Origin: Planctomycetaceae bacterium
GTDB taxonomy: Bacteria; Planctomycetota; Planctomycetia; Planctomycetales; Planctomycetaceae
Direction: 5' to 3'
Assembly: GCA_020426125.1 (NCBI GenBank)
Contig: JAGQQQ010000872.1
Span: 1-9,084, forward strand
Length of the DNA: 9,084 bases
Shown: in pieces, positions 6,720 to 9,084 of the stretch
How positions within the stretch are numbered: the stretch's first letter is position 1
How the letters are laid out: each line of letters opens with the position of its first letter
Program-made: the position numbers and the translations under genes
Notes under the pieces: model-generated
The model's database searches: none
What the model saw: the letters and a program-made list of their open reading frames with translations, nothing else
Told to the model about the DNA's origin: nothing

Positions 6720-8210
6720 ATGGGAGTGATGCGTTTTACCGTTCATCCGCCCGACTTGCTTGAGGGATTGTCGGCAACGGATATGTTGTACATCAGCGGG
6801 ATGGACGGACGCATTTACCCCACACGCGGCGAATGGAGTGACGGGGTGCTTGCTTGTCGGCGTCCGCTGTCGGATAGCGGCAAGTTGACGGTGCCGTTTC
6901 CGCACAATCAACGCGGTTACTCGATGCTAACATCGACGTCATTGCGCGAGCGTGAAGAACCCTATCTTCTCATGATCGAACTGGCCCGGGGAGCCCTTTC
7001 CTCGCTCCGGGATCAATGGGCCGCGTGGGAGATGGGCCATATGGCGATTCCCCAAGTGTTTCGAGACCTGCAGTCCTCAGCTTTTTCGGCCTTTGCCTCG
7101 GCCTGCGCAAGCCAGTCTGATGTCGACCGGGCCTGTGAACTGGCTCGGAATGCGATCGAGGACACACGTCGAGCGGCAAATGTTCTTGTCGATGCCTACG
7201 TGATTCAGAGGATGACCAGTCTCCGGCGGAATTCGCATCTGCCGACCGGGCTGCTTGGGTGCGCGCTCGACCCGGCCGCGTTGGAGTCCCAAAACTCGGA
7301 GTTCTTCTTGTCGGCGTTCACCGCCGCTGCCATTCCCATCAGCTGGAAGTCGATCGAACCCCACGAGGGAAATTATCATTGGGACCTTGCGGATGATCTG
7401 GTGGAATTCGCCCAGCAAAATCGGTCCGTGATCAAAGGCGGACCGTTGATCGAATTGGACGATGGAGGACTTCCCGAATGGCTCGCCCCCTGGAAGAATG
7501 ATCTCCTGAATCTGCCAAGCTTCGTCTGCGACTACATTGAAACCGCCATCAACCGATATACGGGAAAAGTCCGAATCTGGGACGTCTCGGATTTTGGCAA
7601 CACAGGACAAGCGCTCGACCTGTCCGAAGAGCATCGCCTCGCCCTGGTCGCTCGGACACTGGAAGCGGCACATCGGACGGATAGTGATGCGCAATTCTTT
7701 ATCGGGATCGACCAGCCTTGGGGGGAGTACCAACGAAAAGGGAATCATCGGCTGTCTCCGATGCAGTTCGCGGACGCCTTGGTCCGCTCGAACTTGGGTC
7801 TGGCCGGTGTCACCTTGCACATCAACACCGGCTATAACGGACCGGCGACTTTCCCTCGGGAGATGATTCAGATTTCTCGCCTGATTGATCTCTGGAGCCT
7901 TCTGGGCATTCAAATCCATGTCAAATTGGGTTGCCCCTCAAGTCCTCGGCACGATCCGCTGGCAGACCCGCGACTGAGCGTGAACGAACAGGTCGGGGAG
8001 GAGCCTTGGTGTGAGGAGGCACAGTCGGAATGGATTGAGCGAATTGTCCCTCTCTTGTTAGCCAAGCCTGCCGTGACAGGGGTCTTTATCGAGAACTTCA
8101 GCGACCAACATTCGCATCGCTTTCCCCACGCGGGATTACTCGGAGCCGACGGGCATCCGAAATGCCAGTTCGCACCGCTGAGGCGGCAAAAGCACCAGGA
8201 TTTGACCTGA
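6720..8210 (+). CDS. GH10-like TIM-barrel protein without the catalytic glutamates
   Basis: This 496-residue protein has no signal peptide, so it is probably cytoplasmic. Residues 1-170 form an extra N-terminal domain: beta-rich at first, then a long helical segment (about 115-165). From about 175 the sequence follows the GH10 xylanase barrel. GCALDPAAL is the strand-1 region, and ISWKSIEPHEGNYHWDLADD (207-226) matches the W..IEP.EG.Y.WD signature. LIELDDGGLPEWL (243-255) lies where xylanases have HTLVWH..LP.W, and YTGKVRIWDVSDF (280-292) aligns with Y.GK...WDVVNE. GIQIHVKLGC (396-405) aligns with the GL.IHITELD nucleophile strand. The acid/base Glu is therefore Phe292 and the nucleophile Glu is Leu403. 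Automated pipelines may call it an endo-1,4-beta-xylanase, but classical hydrolysis looks impossible. The start may be ATG 6720 or ATG 6729; the ribosome-binding site is weak. Confidence 0.85.
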   Translation: MGVMRFTVHPPDLLEGLSATDMLYISGMDGRIYPTRGEWSDGVLACRRPLSDSGKLTVPFPHNQRGYSMLTSTSLREREEPYLLMIELARGALSSLRDQWAAWEMGHMAIPQVFRDLQSSAFSAFASACASQSDVDRACELARNAIEDTRRAANVLVDAYVIQRMTSLRRNSHLPTGLLGCALDPAALESQNSEFFLSAFTAAAIPISWKSIEPHEGNYHWDLADDLVEFAQQNRSVIKGGPLIELDDGGLPEWLAPWKNDLLNLPSFVCDYIETAINRYTGKVRIWDVSDFGNTGQALDLSEEHRLALVARTLEAAHRTDSDAQFFIGIDQPWGEYQRKGNHRLSPMQFADALVRSNLGLAGVTLHINTGYNGPATFPREMIQISRLIDLWSLLGIQIHVKLGCPSSPRHDPLADPRLSVNEQVGEEPWCEEAQSEWIERIVPLLLAKPAVTGVFIENFSDQHSHRFPHAGLLGADGHPKCQFAPLRRQKHQDLT

Positions 8211-8558
8211 CTGACGGCTTTCTGGCTTCCGCCGTCGATTCCGTCAATTTCCATGCTCCCTTGGGGAAGCGTACTTGCCCAATCCGCTTGCCGTGAGACC
8301 GCTCCCAGGTCCCCGCTCTCTCGCAATAACCAAAAAGCTATTTGACGGTTGTCTTGCCGAGAGTCGACATCGGCGTTGGTGATTGACGCCACGAATCGCC
8401 CGAAATTCCTCGACACGGGATTGAAGCTCTCTGGTTTCATTCATGTGGCGATCTTTTTTTTCGTTTGGTGGTTTCGTTAGCGATTACCGCGGGATCGCGA
8501 TGTTTCCTCTATCCATTGAACGATTGTCGGCCTCCGTCGGAGTGATTCCGAAAAGACC
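8211..8558. other. 348-bp gap with small hairpins and a possible leader peptide
   Basis: No convincing gene is seen here. The gap holds a hairpin just after the GH10-like stop, a second small stem GGCGT/ACGCC (8372-8376/8386-8390), a run of eight T (8454-8461), a CGCG-GGAT-CGCG stem (8488-8499) and an 11-bp palindrome CTCCG-T-CGGAG (8532-8542). The minus-strand frames here (for example 8244-8444) have no ribosome-binding site and no recognisable domain. The promoter of the downstream gene should lie here, but I cannot assign one. Confidence 0.5.
8213..8236 (+). terminator. Candidate terminator hairpin after the GH10-like gene
   Basis: GACGGC (8213-8218) and GCCGTC (8231-8236) form a perfect 6-bp GC-rich stem with a 12-nt loop, starting 3 nt after the stop codon. 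The following bases are not a clear T-tract, so termination efficiency is uncertain. Confidence 0.35.
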
Positions 8559-8562
8559 ATGA
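8500..8562 (+). CDS. Possible 20-codon leader peptide overlapping the next start
   Basis: An ATG at 8500 opens a short frame, MFPLSIERLSASVGVIPKRP. Its TGA (8560-8562) overlaps the ATG (8559-8561) of the downstream gene as ATGA, the arrangement used in translational coupling. There is no good ribosome-binding site before 8500, and a frame this short arises easily by chance, so this is tentative. Confidence 0.2.
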   Translation: MFPLSIERLSASVGVIPKRP

Positions 8563-9084
8563 TTCTCGATTCCCAACCACCAGACGTTTCCGATGAGGCC
8601 GCCATCATTCCACGGCGCCGGCGCGAGTTCCTTCGCCTCGGAAGTATCTTCGGGTTCGTGGCAGCTGGGTTTGCGGCGGCACTCCTGTTGCGTCCGTTCT
8701 GGGAGAACTCTCAAGTCCCGGAACAGGTCGCGACTTCTCGTCCGAGAAATCCTCCGACGATTTCGGAGGAGAATTTCATTTGGTCAGAAACCCGGACGAC
8801 AGTCGACCGAGTCCTGGAAAAGAAGGAGTACTGGCAAGAGCCGTTGGAGCAAGCGGAATGGCATCACTTGCGGTCGGCCTATGACTACTTTCAGCAAGAA
8901 CTGACCCGGCCACGGGAAACCGAATTCGATGAGGCAAAGCATTTGATCGATCTGAGTTATTTCGCTCGAATCGCTTTCCACATTCGACAGTTCGCCATCG
9001 CGGAGCAAGCTCTCCGCGAGTTGGTTCGCAAGACGGAAACGATGGGACATTCCGGAAAGCGGATCCCTCAGCTCGATCAAACGA
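8559..9084 (+). CDS. Membrane-anchored helical protein, 3'-truncated by the window edge
   Basis: The frame starts at ATG 8559 and stays open to the window end, giving 175 visible codons; the stop lies outside. The N-terminus MILDSQPPDVSDEAAII is acidic and cytoplasmic-looking. It is followed by a basic RRRREF stretch and one hydrophobic helix (about residues 25-46, LRLGSIFGFVAAGFAAALLL), which predicts a type II single-pass membrane protein with the rest outside the cytoplasm. A proline-rich stalk (about 50-70) leads to a charged, helical region rich in Trp, Tyr and Glu (WQEPLEQAEWHHLRSAYDYF). Near the edge, FARIAFHIRQFAIAEQALRE resembles a TPR-like helix pair, so the full protein may be a tetratricopeptide-repeat scaffold. 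I do not recognise a specific family. The ribosome-binding site is weak. Confidence 0.7.
   Translation, partial: MILDSQPPDVSDEAAIIPRRRREFLRLGSIFGFVAAGFAAALLLRPFWENSQVPEQVATSRPRNPPTISEENFIWSETRTTVDRVLEKKEYWQEPLEQAEWHHLRSAYDYFQQELTRPRETEFDEAKHLIDLSYFARIAFHIRQFAIAEQALRELVRKTETMGHSGKRIPQLDQT

Noticed and set aside
7077..7919. Antisense frame within the GH10-like gene (280 codons)
   Set aside because: It has no family features. The sense strand aligns with GH10 signatures throughout.
8244..8444. Possible small minus-strand gene in the 348-bp gap
   Set aside because: It has no ribosome-binding site, and apart from a short helical start (ETRELQSRVEEFRAI) the translation is low-complexity and Arg/Ser-rich.
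8454..8461. Run of eight T considered as an intrinsic terminator tail
   Set aside because: No GC-rich hairpin lies immediately upstream, and it is about 240 bp past the nearest plus-strand stop codon.

Overview
The window looks like a chromosomal segment from a planctomycete (Planctomycetota). This is inferred from gene content and moderate GC, not measured. The signs are: a TGS-domain GTPase of the DRG/Obg type with the characteristic N-terminus ANLTPQYYRAEEQYRRA; an ECF-like sigma factor; a secreted-type ThuA-domain protein; a cytoplasmic GH10-like barrel protein; and a GlpG-type rhomboid protease. I saw no rRNA, tRNA, CRISPR array, insertion sequence or phage gene.

Layout, left to right. 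A ThuA-domain protein is cut by the left edge (2-796, +). It is followed by an Mrp/ApbC-type ATPase (962-2029, +), which has a small hairpin and repeated AAATCA/GGAG motifs in its leader. The Mrp gene converges, with a 12-bp gap, on a rhomboid protease (2042-2869, -). Upstream of the rhomboid on the same strand lies the TGS GTPase (3040-4026, -). A divergent intergenic region (4027-4284) separates the GTPase from the sigma factor (4285-4926, +). The sigma factor is followed by a Methyltransf_24-type SAM methyltransferase (5011-5586, +), which converges, with a 4-bp gap, on a DUF420-like membrane protein (5591-6085, -). A hairpin sits upstream of the DUF420 gene. Next come a small winged-helix-like protein (6246-6575, +) and a large GH10-fold protein (6720-8210, +). 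After a 348-bp gap, a membrane-anchored helical protein runs off the right edge (8559-9084, +).

The genes do not form one pathway. They read as single housekeeping or lineage-specific genes with frequent strand switches. The most notable theme is that three proteins keep the fold of a known family but lack a hallmark functional motif. The GH10-like protein has Phe and Leu where both catalytic glutamates should be. The Mrp ATPase lacks the CxxC iron-sulfur ligand motif. The TGS GTPase has TRSW where the NKxD guanine-specificity motif would be. I found no convincing multi-gene novel system. The GH10-like protein is the best candidate for undescribed biochemistry.
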